From assembly GCA_965153455.1 (NCBI GenBank), contig OZ234496.1, forward strand, positions 18,468,304-18,532,303: a DNA stretch of 64,000 bases, read 5' to 3'. The notes beneath the pieces are model-generated. The model searched no databases. It was not told where the DNA came from and saw only the letters and a program-made list of their open reading frames with translations. The stretch is from Sphagnum compactum (lineage: Eukaryota; Bryophyta; Sphagnopsida; Sphagnales). Shown here piece by piece: positions 1 to 13,214 of the stretch (positions within the stretch are counted from its first letter, which is position 1; each line of letters opens with the position of its first letter). A program made the translations under genes and the position numbers.

Positions 1-1972
1 AATTTGCAATTTGATCTATCTTGAAACTTTGATTACAGTAGTACCTGGCCCAGTTCAACATGAATTATATTATTTTCAAAAATATAGAAGTTTTCAGAAA
101 TATCTTTTTATGAATGAAAATAAAGAATCAGATGGAATATTTGAGAATACATCAATTGTTGAAATGGAATCCTCAAAATTAGTGAATTATTCAACATCCA
201 CATCTTGAACTGGCCAAGGCACGATGGTACTTGGATCTAGTCCTTTGAATGCAATCCGGAAGAGGTGGGGAGAATGTCCAAAGCTTATGAAATTTCAACT
301 TCACTTTCATTGATGAATTACAATTGATACCAATTTACTGAACTAAAGGAGACACACTAAGTAGGAGGAGCTGCACTAGGTTACCAACATGTTGAAACAC
401 AAAATAGACATCCAACATCGTAGTTTACATGCAATGCTTATGAACTAGGTAACCAGCGCCCTCTTGCCAATTACTGGAATGTTTTAGGCCACCAGATACA
501 TTTTTAGTCACTTCTTAAAGCTTTTTTTTGTTTTGTTGTGTTCTTTTACTTCAAATACTTTTAGGAATAGTTGATGATTGAATTTCAAAGGGGTTATGTT
601 TACTAGGTAGTCGGAAATATTTTTAGCAATGCCTAGGCAGCTAAATTTCAATGCGGTCATTATTATTATTTCCTTACCAATTACAAGGTTTCCAACCTAA
701 GTCAGTAGTCACAATATGCAATTGCTGAAAATATGTAAATTAGGCAATTGAATTTTGATTCTTAGTTGGTCACCATCTTTCAAGTTTCAGTCACTCACAT
801 GGTGATTGAAATTTAATCATTCATCACCAGTGTCTTTTTTCAAAGTTCTGATGTTGATATGCGAGCATCCTAAGGAAGATTAAAAAGTTTTGAGAAAATT
901 AAAACCTGGAACCTGTATGAAATAGGTTTGGGGTCTGGTTCGAGTTCTAGAGGTTGATTCTTGAGTCTGATTTGGAGGCCGGTTCCAATTCTTTTTTTTC
1001 AATATTCAGAACCCAAGATCCAGGGACCCGGAATTGGCCCAAGAACTGAACTCAAAACCAGGCCGAAAACCAAAACCTGGCAATGATCGATGTGATGTGA
1101 TGGACATGAAAAAAATAATCATGACCTAACAGCATATTATCATCTTAAGACATAAAAATGTTGTTGGCAAATTTCCTCCCAAGCTGCAACTATCCTGCAG
1201 AGCACACTCCTCATGAACACCGAAAACTGATCCACCTAGGCAGCACATGTTTCATACAGAGCTTCTATAGAGAAGGGATTTTTCACTAAGAGTTTGCAAA
1301 ACAAAACTATACATTGAACAACTACCAAACTTCCATCTCCACTCAGGGGTATATGCCCTTTCATGTTGGTCCAAAGCTGTAACTAAAATGTAATTGACAG
1401 GAGAAACTCAGATCATAGCCAACAGTCATAAGATCAGCACACTTGAGAGGATAGTCTCCATGAACACAAAGACTACAATTTTCCACCTACGGTGCTTAAT
1501 TTAGGAGTTCAAATTGGGATCCAGCATATTATCCACCTTATCTAGGTAGCATCCTCAAGGATTACATGTACCAAACATTAGTAAGGTCAGCAATTCATAA
1601 AGGGGAATAGTTGTGTCCAAGAGCCCAATTTGACAATTCTTATGACTCTTGAAATAGACATGTTTGCAGTTTTGGCAGTGCTACCAAAGTCTTATGTGTA
1701 TTCAAAGATTGTTGTATGAGTGGTTGCAGACTGTAGATGGACTGCCAACAACCACCTACCTCTAATGTCTAATTTACAAGTGGATTAAGAAGCACACCTC
1801 TGAGTAAGTAGGAGATTGCAGTGCTCAAAACAGCTCTTCACCACCTGCAAACTACAACATGTCAATTCTCATGTTTGTGCTCCTAAGATCCCACCACCCC
1901 AATCCCTCTATATAGAAACAAAAAATTCACCAGAAAGTGCTTTGCAACCCCATCTTGAACGCTCATAACTAG
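1..1972. other. Intergenic DNA, no gene seen
   Basis: No coding region is convincing here; the longest open frame is 65 codons and resembles nothing. The stretch at about 905-1080 is a low-complexity patch built from GGTTC/GGTCTGG-type words, followed by their rough complement (CCAAGAACTGAAC and similar), so it has weak fold-back character. The rest is moderately AT-rich unique-looking sequence next to the kinase relic. Confidence 0.5.
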
Positions 1973-3059
1973 CTAGAAGTTTGATAAATCCAAATGACTG
2001 AGGCTCTGAAGGTGCAATAGGCTATAGCTCAAGCTCAGAGGTTGTTGGCAGAAACAATTGTACACATGGGGATAAGGTAACTCTCCGCCCCTTATAAAGA
2101 GGCAGGGCTGGAATGCTGAAAACATGACCTGCATTTGAAGGTCCCTTGACACTTGCAAAGACTGATGAGTCTTGGTGAGGAAGGGTGTACCTCTCATCAG
2201 AACAGCTTTGAGATGCCTCAGTTCAGTGCAAATGTGTGAGAAAGTTGGCCTTTTTCTGGCATCACTATTCCAGGACCTCTCTACTAAGGTCACCAAGTAC
2301 GGAGGCAGGGAATCAGGCAAATGGGGCCTCACATTCTTGAACTTTATCTCAAGTTTTAGCTCACGCAGATCTGACCCTGCTTAGAATGGGAGTCCTGTCA
2401 GTATCTCATAGCGCGTTATAGCATAGCTATACACATCTGCAGCATACAGATCTAAGTTCCTCACTGGGGTGGTCTTATCATCACGCCCAAGGCGCACCTC
2501 AGCGGCACTTGCATTGTGCACCCTAATCCGCTCAGGTGCCATCCATCGAGTCCATCCCACATTGTATGTCTGCTTTGAAGTCACATTCTTGGGTTTGGCA
2601 TTTGCCAGACCAAAGTCTGCCACTTTGGCTTGCAGGTATCCTGCCTTGGCCATCTGCTGGTCTTGCTCAGGATTCACCAGGATGTTTTTGGACTTGAGGT
2701 CCCTGTGTACTCTTTGACGTTTGTGCAAGTACTCCATGCCTTCTGCAATCTGCTAGCCCAAACGGCACCTGTTTACTGAATTTCATCCTTGCCTCCATGT
2801 AGGCATGAAGATCTGCATCCATGAGCTCCATAAAAATTGAGTTTCCTTGACTGTTGGAAGACACATCGAATACTTTCACGATGTTGCGGTGAGAGAGGCC
2901 TACCAAGCTTGCAAAGGAACAAAGGAAATTGCACCTTGGAGGCATCTTACAGGTTCCTAACTTCTTAGCTGTGTCTGGTAAACTGCAACGAAGACTTATG
3001 CTTTGTACCCTCAGAGATTTAATACCACGAGCGTCTCTGTGAAGAAACTGCAAATACAA
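1973..3059 (-). pseudogene. Broken TKL/Raf-like serine/threonine protein kinase
   Basis: Read on the minus strand, three adjacent frames together give most of a kinase domain. The pieces are HRNIVKVFDV and ELMDADLHAY (N-lobe end and hinge), MEYLH, the catalytic loop HRDLKSKN (near 2707-2684), DFGLA (near 2617), WMAPERI, the helix-F-like DVYSYAI, and the C-lobe signature RSWNSDARKRPTF. The catalytic Lys/HRD-Asp/DFG-Asp set is only partly present: no glycine-rich loop or VAIK is readable. Two lesions are visible. An in-frame TAA at 2383-2381 sits just after LTGLPF, and a one-base frame change near 2750 lies between PFGL and QIAEGMEYLH, next to an in-frame TAG (2755-2753). A good acceptor-like tract ends at about 3050, so the locus once had introns and is not a processed copy. 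Best read as a recently decayed gene. Sequencing error or an unusual gene model is the alternative. Confidence 0.65.
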
Positions 3060-3558
3060 AAGGAAAAAAATAGTTCAGATTTTTAAGTGACTCAGTGCAC
3101 CATCTAATTGAAAAATTGTTGTAACTCAGATGTTGTAGATGAATCGCAGCATAACCACCTTGGTAACCTGCGCTGAGACCTTTCTCCGTCCCCCTTTCCC
3201 CTCAAAAGGTAGCCAGTTCTTCAATTTTCTAATAACCACTGGTGTATAGGTACTTGGAAAAGAATCAGAATAAGAAAAGCCATCAGAATATAATAAAGAT
3301 CAGAATCAAAGAATTGGCAGTTCTGGGAATTTGCAAAAAACCTTAACCCCAACTGGATTTTGGTGCAGTTTATAATAGCTGCTCAACATTAGTAGCCAGT
3401 TCTTGGAGGTAGATCATTGATGTGTCAATTTCTGATTTGTATAGAGCAGTCCAGTTGCAGTAGCCTGAAACCTCATACACATAACTTCTGTTGAGACATT
3501 TTCAAGCTTCTGTTCGGCCCTCCCCTTGTCTCTCACTATGCAGAACTTCTCCCTCTGT

Positions 3559-3681
3559 TTTTTCATCCATTTACAAGAAGGCTATGAAACTTTTCATCCA
3601 TCTACAAGAAGGTTATGAAAGTTTTCATCCATTTATAAGTAGATTATGAAACTCTTCCTCTAAACACATGAAGGTTATGAG
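3559..3681. repeat. Diverged 33-bp tandem repeat, 3-4 copies
   Basis: Units of the form TTTTCATCCAT-TTACAAGAAGG-TATGAAA recur at about 3559, 3591 and 3623, with a weaker fourth copy (ACACATGAAGGTTATGAG) at 3665. Point differences between copies show it is old. Confidence 0.75.
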
Positions 3682-4524
3682 CTGCACTAGATAGCATTTA
3701 TGGAAATGGGGGCTACCAATTGAATTGTTGTTTATGGATAAATTATCATTTGCTCACATGTCAAAATCTGATTTTGAAGCTTCTTTATATGGAATACAAT
3801 GTTTCCACTATAATGTTTCCACTGTGGTTTAGATTTATTCATCATGGTTTAGTTGGAGATAAGGAGACTAACCTGTTGTGTCATGGGCATGAAAATACAC
3901 AAACTAAATTACAAAAGGACTAAGCAAAAAGATGAATAATGACATGACATGATTAAAAATAAAAACAAACTTCACCCAAGGTTAGGGCAAGGATGGGACA
4001 AGATGTGGTGAAACATAATCACAGAAATGTACCATGAAGTTATTACATGATAACTTAAAAACAGAGGAAATGCTAAGTCATAATTTGCTAGTTGATTTTG
4101 CTTTGATTAACAGTAAAGAATTGTAATCAACATGTATTTGCACTTATGGGGGAGTAAGGATTACAAAAGCTGAACTATTTTCAGATACATGTGGCTGGTG
4201 TTGAATAGCAGTCTGCAACTAAAATAGGAGGTTCAGGTAAATCTTACCTGAAGATTTGATTAGCATGAAAGCTTCAATAATCACTCAAATAGAACAAGTT
4301 ACTTTCACTCAAAATTCACACACCATCAGCTTCTTGTTGATTCTTTACCAGACACAACAACACAAAGAACACAAATAATGTTTCAATATTCCTTCGCCAA
4401 TCCCCACTGAGAACAACAGTATCCACAGCTCTCATATTTACACTCCTCCTCCACTTAGGTGGTGGAAACCCTTCTCTCTAATCTAATTACTTTTTGAACC
4501 AGCAACAATATAATCCTTCTCAGT

Positions 4525-4556
4525 ACACACACACACACTCTCTCTCTCTCTCTCTC
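4525..4556. repeat. (AC)n(TC)n compound microsatellite
   Basis: An alternating AC run (4525-4537) passes directly into a TC run to 4556. A simple sequence tract, likely polymorphic; no gene is attached to it. Confidence 0.9.
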
Positions 4557-5999
4557 ACCACCATTCTTTTCAGCACCATGTGCATTCATTCCTCCATGCA
4601 GCATCACCATCTCAAACTGCATGCCATCCATGAATTCCTTTACCAATTTGCAACATCAACATCAACACAAAAAGACGAGAGATTAACTTTGAAAACCACA
4701 CACCTTCTCACTCACAAAAAGGAATTTGGAAAGACACTGCACAATGATCGTTAAACAAATAGCTGTGAGCTGTCTCAGCCACAAAATTAATTTGGATTTC
4801 AAAGTTAACAAAGATTAAACCCGCATTCTATGCAAAAAAATGTGTCATGAGCCAGCAAGCAAGCTCATAATCAGTGTTTTCTTTCAGGATTCTTGCAAGT
4901 AGCCATAATACTATGTGTCAAGCTGCCGGTCTCACCTATATAAATAGCAGGTCACTGCATCAGGAACTCCCTGAACATCACAGTTCCCTCTCACGGCCAA
5001 CTTGACCTAGAGAATCACCCTGTAGGGACAGCTGAATCAGGCCTCACGACTATTTCCATAGTGGTCTTTCGTCAGACCAGGCTTGCAGTAACCCACCACT
5101 CAGCTAGGTCCTCCCAATGGCCATTACCTAATGCATGTCTCAACTGTTAGTTAAGTACCATTCAGCTTCCATGCTCCTGTAAGACAAGCAGTGCCACGTC
5201 TTTCAAACACACCAACCAAGCTATTGCAATTGCCTTAATAGTTCAGCCCAATATAACTGAATCCATAACAGTTCATTTGTGATTTGCTTCAGCTCTCTCT
5301 ACTGATTGTCATACATTCACCATGTTCACATCTCCAACATGTAACACACCACAACACAGAGCTCAAGACTACATCAGAAATCCAATGACCATAAGGTTAT
5401 CATGAACTTTATGTTCTATCATGCTATGTCAGCTTGAGCACTCAAATGGCACGTCAGACCATCATACAACCACAAGTTCCTCTTACTTGACAAATGAAGG
5501 TCCAAACAGTAACTGAAATTCCTTTAAATCAATGTTTTGCAGCCAAGATCAATTTCTGAAGAAACAAAATACTAGTCACCATAGTTTCTCAGCATCAATA
5601 GTGTGCTTTTTTGAATTTCCTTTGACCCTGGATAGCAGCTATTGAGGTTCATGTTGCTGTCCTCCTGTGCATACAAGGGTCAAGGAAAGCAAGTAGGTGG
5701 ATTGACACTATGATCAGCAATGTGGAATGTATGGGGCAAAATCATGCAGATGGTAGCAAAGGCAGCTGGACTAAATGAGACAATAAGATTAGAAATGGAG
5801 GACACAAAGGGGCAGGACATCTGGAACAGAACAGATTGGATCTCCCTCCTAGCTAAGTGGTGTGTGGGAGTTATCATAGACAAGTAAATGTTGGAGTAAC
5901 AAGAGTGTCACACACAAGCATCCTCCTAATGCTAATGACTCATGAAAACTAATGAATCTAATCATCTAATGAAATCCATCATTCCTCCTAAGAAATAAA

Positions 6000-8900
6000 T
6001 AAGGAACCTAAGAAAGATGTTCAACACACAAAGGTTGTGTCCTTATCCTCCTAGATCTCCTTATTTGAATCCCTTTCGCACATTTTAGTTAAAGGAAATC
6101 CATCCATCCCTTATCCACTTGGACTAATTGACTTAAATGGTTTCACCTTCTAAAAAATAAAAGATGGTAAGTAAGATGTTCAGCACTAGTAGCTAAATAG
6201 TTATTAAAATGCTCTTCTATATAAACTAGATTAAGATAAGGCAAGCCCATCCTTGGGTGGTAACCATTAGGAAAGTCACACCTTGATTTTCCTAAACCCA
6301 TCAAACTTTGAAAAATCATAAGAACACCTAAATAAGCATTTTCATTAAGAAAATTTGAAATAAATTTATTAGGTACCAGAGATTTTGAAATTTCAATAAT
6401 ATCAAGAATATTGTGTATATTGATGTTCTTAATCATTGCATTTAGAAAAAGTTTCAAGAATGTAACATTGGTATTTTTCTTTGAACTTTTTAGTCAAGAA
6501 CACAAATTTCAAACATGATTTGAAAATTTTCTTATGAATTTTTTCTTAATGTAATTTGGAAGTCCTTTTATTTTTTATTTTTTATTTTGTAATTCATCGA
6601 TCCAACATAATTTAATTATGATTTTCAAAGTTGAAGCTATCCATTTTTTAAAAGGCCAATTTTAATTCGGAATATAAAAATTTAAAATTTTCCAAAAACT
6701 TTTATTCCCAAATAAACTTCAAGTCATTTATTAGAGCATGCAATGGATAAACATGAGAAAATAATAATTTATAGTTGTAAAAACATTTTAAAAAGAGGGC
6801 CTAGAAAAATGATTTAGCTATTTTTGGTTCTTTAACCATTCTTTGAGGTGATTCTAGTGGGACCACCCAAGGATGGGTTCACCTGATATTATTTCTAATA
6901 AATAATATTATTTTTATTGGAATTCTTCCCATAATTAACTTCTGATTATTCTGCCCCATGAAGGTAATTCACTGTATTGACGATATTATTGTCAAAAACC
7001 ACTTTCATTTTATAATTTTCCTATGATTGTTTTGTCATTTGACAGTAATTACCGGATGGTACTACTATCTTGTAACATCCATCGTGTTTAACCATCATAG
7101 GACAATTTTTTACCCTTAACATGAAATGATGAATTCAAATCTATCAATGATTTTTAATTTATTAGTTTTGCATTTTGCATTTTGAATTAATTTTGGAAAT
7201 TCATTATTCATTCATACAAGGTTGAATTTGCAAACTATTTGGGGCACAACCCTGTAAATGAAGCCAATGCATGAGGGAAAATTCAGTTCATTCATAGATA
7301 AAAGTTTTTGGAGGTTTTTATTGGGTGTGGGTCATGAATCATGAGGTGGGTGTGCAAATTGGTAGGCGTGTGATAAGTTGTTGCAAACCGAATTCAAGTA
7401 TGTGGGTAAGTACTACTTATTGGACCCACATGTGGTGGAATGCCACACTATCAACAAACAAATAGATCACACCATTAACAAATAGGGAAAGTTGTGCCAT
7501 TAACTTTTCCTTTTCTATAGTAGTTTATTGTAGTAGGTCAAGGATTGTTGGCCAATGAAGTGGGAGGAAGTAATGCATGTAGTTTTCCTATTTGTAGTGT
7601 AAATCTGGCCCACCATAGTGTTGTCGGTTATGCACTTGTTTATTATCATCATTTTGGTTGGGTTGCCAATTTTTTTTAAAGGTGGGGGGGGGGGGTTACC
7701 AAATTGTGTGCCACTAATCAACACCTAGGTAAAGCAAACACACTCTTATGGGTTGAGTTCTTGGAAACCTATACATAGTATTTAGTGAAAAACCTAAGGT
7801 GAAGGGTTACAAACATTCCCATGCTTGTTAATTGCCATAGTGGGCCTTGGGGTTATAATTGGTGTGGTTAATGGCTAGGCATGGGAATTCAAAGAAATGT
7901 TTTGTGTTGTGAAAAATATTCTTGCACAATTATATCAAAACACAATATCAAATAAACAAGTAGGTATGATCATAAGTTTTGAAACATTAGAAAGTGGACA
8001 AGATTTGGCCAAGCCTAGTACATATGAGTCAAAATCAACCAAACCTTACCCATTCCATGTTGTTAATGGTTGTAACAAAATTGACAAGGCTTATTGATTT
8101 GGTCTACAAATTTGACACCCATTTTTAATTGTCATTAGCATGACAATTAGTTGATGAGAATAAAGACAAAACCCAAAAGTTGTTAACATTTTAATCTAAT
8201 AGCCATTCAATTCAGTAATTTATTGAACACAACATATGACATTTGATCACAATCCCAATTCATATAGATAATATAGTTCTTCAATTTTGAACTAGTTCAT
8301 CAACCATTTTGAATCATTGTGCAAGCGAAAAAACATGTAGAAAAAACATGTAACTTAAAACATTTAGAAAAAATGGCTTAGATAGCCTAACCCCATTCCA
8401 TTTGTTTCACAATGGAATATTCCACCAAATAAAATACAACTTTTTATTTGATCCTATCATCAAATATATTTTCATACCAAAAACTTTTGGTCATCAATTA
8501 TTAACCAACTAATCACACTAAATTATAGAAAGAGGGTTTGATTTTGGATTATACTAAGAACTTTTCAAAATCAATATTCACATCAATTTTGACAATGAAC
8601 AATCTTAAACACCTTCCAACTAAAACTCCTTGATGATCATTGTTTTACAACAAGGTCAAAACATACTTCACATTCTCTTTTTTGGGCATCACACTTGCAA
8701 TTCTTTTGCATTTCTTTGACATATAAATATAAATATAAAACATTAACATATATTTTTAAATATCAATCTCATATTAATAGAAGAAAAATTTTAAAATGTC
8801 AAAAACACATTAATATCCTAAATATTCAATGAACAATGAACTTTTGAATTTTGACGAAAATATCTTTAACACCTTGTAAAATTCATGAATATGGACTTTT

Positions 8901-11900
8901 ATCTTGCAATAATTAATCATAGGTACTTGAGACTTTGGGATGTTGTATTAAATGGGTGGAATATGAGTTTAATTTATTGTGTATGAACTTTTCAAAATCC
9001 CAATAACTAATATTATTTAAAAAGTCCTTTTAAGGATTAAAATGATTATTTTTTAAACTATTTTTAAGGAACTTTTTTGAAATGCCTTACATCATCATGT
9101 CTTGAAATTAGAAATGGAAAAGATGTTAACTTCAATTACATCTAAATATTCATATTTTAATCTAATTTTTAAATACATTGAAAATAGATTTGAATTAAAA
9201 AGGACTTTAAATTGCCACAAATTAAACACCCTAGGTGTTATCACCCATCATTAGCATAGTTGAATTAAGCACAACAACTCCTACTACTCATTGTTTCCCA
9301 TACTAAACATCATGCATCAATGAAAATTTATTGTATGAAGAAGATTGGATCAACACACTTAGTCACTAGTAGAAAACCCCCCTTTTTGCAACTATGTTTT
9401 GAATTACATCTTGACTATAAAACATCATTGAAAGTGACAAGAATAGTTGGAAAATATTATTGGCAATTGAAAAATATTTTTCTCAACTACAAACCAAAAA
9501 AGTTAACAAGTACAAATTGACAATGACATTCCAATTGAAAATGTTTGCCATGTGTCAACATCACATCAATAGCCATACTAATCGTTCTAGTTGCAAACTA
9601 TCTTACCAACCGGGTCATGAGATGTTGTTGACTTCCTTTGATTAGTGGATGAACTTCATCCGTTGATTGCATATGACGTCAACAAAATATTCAATTGCAA
9701 TTTTGACTACATTTCAACTATGTCAATTTAACCAATGATGCGATGACATGTGGCACACTCAAAGCATTCCACCATTGATTGCCCACAATAGAGATTAAAT
9801 TGAAAGGTCAATTATTTACAATTATGATGGTCAATGCATTTGGCCAATGGTGGGATGACATGTGTTATAATTTAATAGGGTTTGGGGTGGACCAATAGTT
9901 TAATGCCACTTGGCATAACCTAAACCTATAAATGTACATGGTGCCTAATTTTGGCAATCCTTTAATTACCTACGGATGGGTTAGGTTTAAACCCAGCCCC
10001 CTTGTCTAAGCTTAGGTTAAAACTAGACCTAGGTGCCTAAGCTAAAACTAAACATAGGCATTAGGTTAAGCCTATACCTAAGATACAAATATAGTCCTAT
10101 TTCATTTAACTTAACCTTTAAGGTTAGGCATTTTTTATTTGCTCATCCTAAATGGCTATAACATTTTCATGTTTACTTTGGTTTTCCATCATCTTAGTGC
10201 ATTTGCTTATATAGTTTGGATTATTGAAATGGAAGCCAAACAATATGGACAAAATTTTTAGTTTCCACCATGGGAATATAAGCCGAACAACACACATAGG
10301 CCTACAACTAAAATCTTATAAATCTTTTTCATTTCTTGTATGATTTGAATGATGTAAAAAGCTATGGGAACATTAAGGTAAGCTTTAGATTATCTCTTTA
10401 AGCTCTAGAAGTAAAGGGGCAATATAGAAGAAACATAAAACATGTCAAAATCACATAATGTGTTTATTCAAAAAATGACCCATTATTTTAGAATGTCATA
10501 TCTTATTCATTTTTTTATTCAATTTGAGTGATCTAAAGAGCTATGGGTGCAACAAGGTAAGCTTTACATTAGTCTTTTAAGCTTCAAATGCAAAAAACCA
10601 ATGGAAAAGAACCACAAAAATCACGAATGTACTAAATTTGAATGTGTGATTAAGCCTATGATTGAACAATTACCTCACCTACTTTCAATGCCCATATCTT
10701 CTTCATTTTTTATCTATTTTGAGATTGAAAGCATGCTAAATGTACTTGGTAGTCTACTTGTCAAACTAACAAAAGGTAGAACCAAAACCCATCACAAAAT
10801 TATTATACATGCAATTTTTTTAGTTGAATGATTACTAACAAGATATTCCACATTTTAAAAGTAGGTTTTAAATATATTTTTCTAAATGTAAATAATTTTG
10901 AAAGCCTATTTTTTGTAGTCTAATATTTGATTCAAGTAAGTATATTCTATCAAAAGAAAGTAGATGGGTTTTTTGGTGATGCCCTTTAATACACAATGAT
11001 TTTTATGTTGTACCTTCATTAATGAAAAAATATGTTTGAACATCATATTGACGAGTCAATTTCAAACATACTTGTTACTTCCTTTTATTATTTAAAAAAT
11101 ATTCAAATTTTGTATTATGTTTATAATAAACCCAATTAAAAGCACAATGGTTTCAAAATCAAATTTAAGTAAATCTTAATGTACTTTCTAATATTTTGAT
11201 CAAAAATTGTTTCAATATCAACTTCATTTTTGTCTATCAAATTTTTTTGTATTCTTTACCATGCTTACACCCTTGAGTGACTTAAATGGCCATGGTTTCC
11301 AAGTTGAACTCTAAAACAACATTTGAACTTGAAAAACAAAAGAAGGATGTATTAGAATATTAAATTCTTTAATAACTTGAGTGTATGGTGGTCAATTATT
11401 TTACTTTAGTTGCAAACTTTAATAACTTAATTACAACTCAATTAGTTGCAACTAATTTACAACCTAATTTTAACTTAATTAAACATAAACCTTAAAGAAT
11501 AGTTACCTAACTTAAGTTTAGTTAATTATGTTAATTACTTGTAGTAAATATTCAACAATTTTTTTAATCCATATTTAATAATTGATTAAAAAATAATTTT
11601 TGATATTCATTTATTTATCTACTTAAAACTTATATTTATAAATACATTAGATATTATTTATTTATTTATTTATTTAAAATATTATTAATAAATAAAATTA
11701 TTAATGAAATTTATTTAAAATGACATTAATATTATTATTGTAGCTAATGTAAACTAAGTTGCTATTTTATTATTATTATTATTTGTGTTATTGACTTGTT
11801 ATAATTATTATAAATTAATATAATATATAATAATAAAGATAAAATATAATAAATTTTTTGAAATAAATATAATAATGCTAAAAGAAATAGATATTTTGAA

Positions 11901-13070
11901 TTATATAATCATGTATTATATGTTCGTATTAACTACGCCTATTATTATTACTATTATTAAATATAATAATAATTAATAATGAATTAAATAGTCTGAAGAT
12001 ATATTTAAACCAATAGTTAACATTAGATTAATTATTACATTAATTCCAAATAAATTTAATTACATTTCATTAATTTTATAAAAATAACTATCATTATGTG
12101 TGTAAATCAGTATGGGCTAGAAAAAGATCTTTAGATAAGTGAACATGTAATTTTGAACAAAACTAGTAGTACAAAGTAGAATAGGTGGCTAAATAAACAA
12201 GTAGCCTAAATTTGAATTTAGGAGGAAAATAAATTTATTTCGTTTAATATTGCCTAATGGGTGATAAAACAAAAGAATATTAAGGTATATAAAAACATTG
12301 GTACTTACATTGGACAACTTTTTCGTTTTGGACATGTTTTTATATTGTTTCCTTCAATTAGGAAAAAGAGGAAGCCTTTTGTTTATGAAGTAAAATAATA
12401 AAATTAATGAAATATATTGGAATACTTTGATAAGGGACATAGACAAATTACCCCACAAAATTTGTTGAAAAATAACATCAGAACCTATTCATTTTTTTAT
12501 GCTCTTAAATTGATTTCAAAATCAAAGTAATAGAAAACCCTGTTAACAAACATATTAATCTAACTAGTATTTCAATACACAATATTTTTAACTTATACTT
12601 TAATTCATTATTATTTTTATTATTATATTTAAATGAAAAAATGCATCCTACCAAAATTTCATTTTTACAAATAAGATTTACATGTAATGTCAATTTAATG
12701 AATTTTGATAAAATTTTAAACAAATATAACTTAATTATCATACGTATAAAAATGAATAAACATTAGAGTTCCACAAAAATATTAATAATCTATCATCACT
12801 TGATCTATTGAAACTAAATTTGATTTACACAAAATAAAAATTACATATATTGAACATATGCATTGTTGTCAATTTATATTTCAAAATTTTGTTTAATTTT
12901 ATTTCAAAATTGAATACTATTGTTTGAATGCATAAAAAGAATTTACATCATACATAACCATTCGCTTTTACAAATAAAAATTACATATAATTTAATATTT
13001 AATGAATGTTGATCATAATTATCATCAATTATATATCATAAACTAAATTTGGTCTACAAAAAAATCAAAT
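6000..13070. other. AT-rich gene-poor spacer
   Basis: About 7 kb of strongly AT-rich DNA with stop codons in all frames. It contains a G tract (7683-7696), a diverged ~180-bp duplication (10325-10735) and AT/ATT low-complexity DNA around 11560-12060. No conserved protein motif, tRNA or rRNA was recognised on either strand. Probably decayed transposable elements, which is inference from texture only. Confidence 0.5.
10325..10735. repeat. Diverged ~180-bp tandem repeat, 2-3 copies
   Basis: The segment beginning ATCTTTTTCATTTCTTGTAT at about 10323 recurs at about 10503 as TTATTCATTTTTTTATTCAA. Both continue through AGCTATGGG, then AAGGTAAGCTTTA and TTTAAGCT in the same order and spacing. A weaker third start (ATCTTCTTCATTTTTTATCT) lies at about 10695. 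Confidence 0.65.
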
Positions 13071-13214
13071 ATTACATGTAAGAACATATACAAGATTAAA
13101 TTATTAATTTATATTCAAAAGAATTTATTCAAAATTGATATGCATTACATATCAATTTTGAATAAATTCTCTTGAATATACATTAATAATCTTGTATATA
13201 TTCAAACATGTAAT
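13071..13214. repeat. Long near-perfect hairpin (inverted repeat)
   Basis: Two arms of about 70 bases (13071-13142 and 13148-13214) are reverse complements with few mismatches around a 5-base loop (CATTA). Arm landmarks are ATTACATGT...ATATACAAGATTA...GAATTTATTCAAAATTGATATG on the left and the complement on the right. A transcript would fold into one long stem. Possible identities are a small foldback transposon (MITE-like) or a young small-RNA hairpin; sequence alone does not decide. Confidence 0.85.

Larger units (their letters stand above)
3060..6000. other. Non-coding region upstream of the kinase relic
   Basis: Possible former 5' exons/promoter of the minus-strand kinase, but no further kinase-like coding was recognised. 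It contains a diverged ~33-bp tandem repeat (3559-3681) and an (AC)n(TC)n tract (4525-4556). Composition is more balanced at 4900-5300 than in the following 25 kb. No open frame has recognisable family features. Confidence 0.45.
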
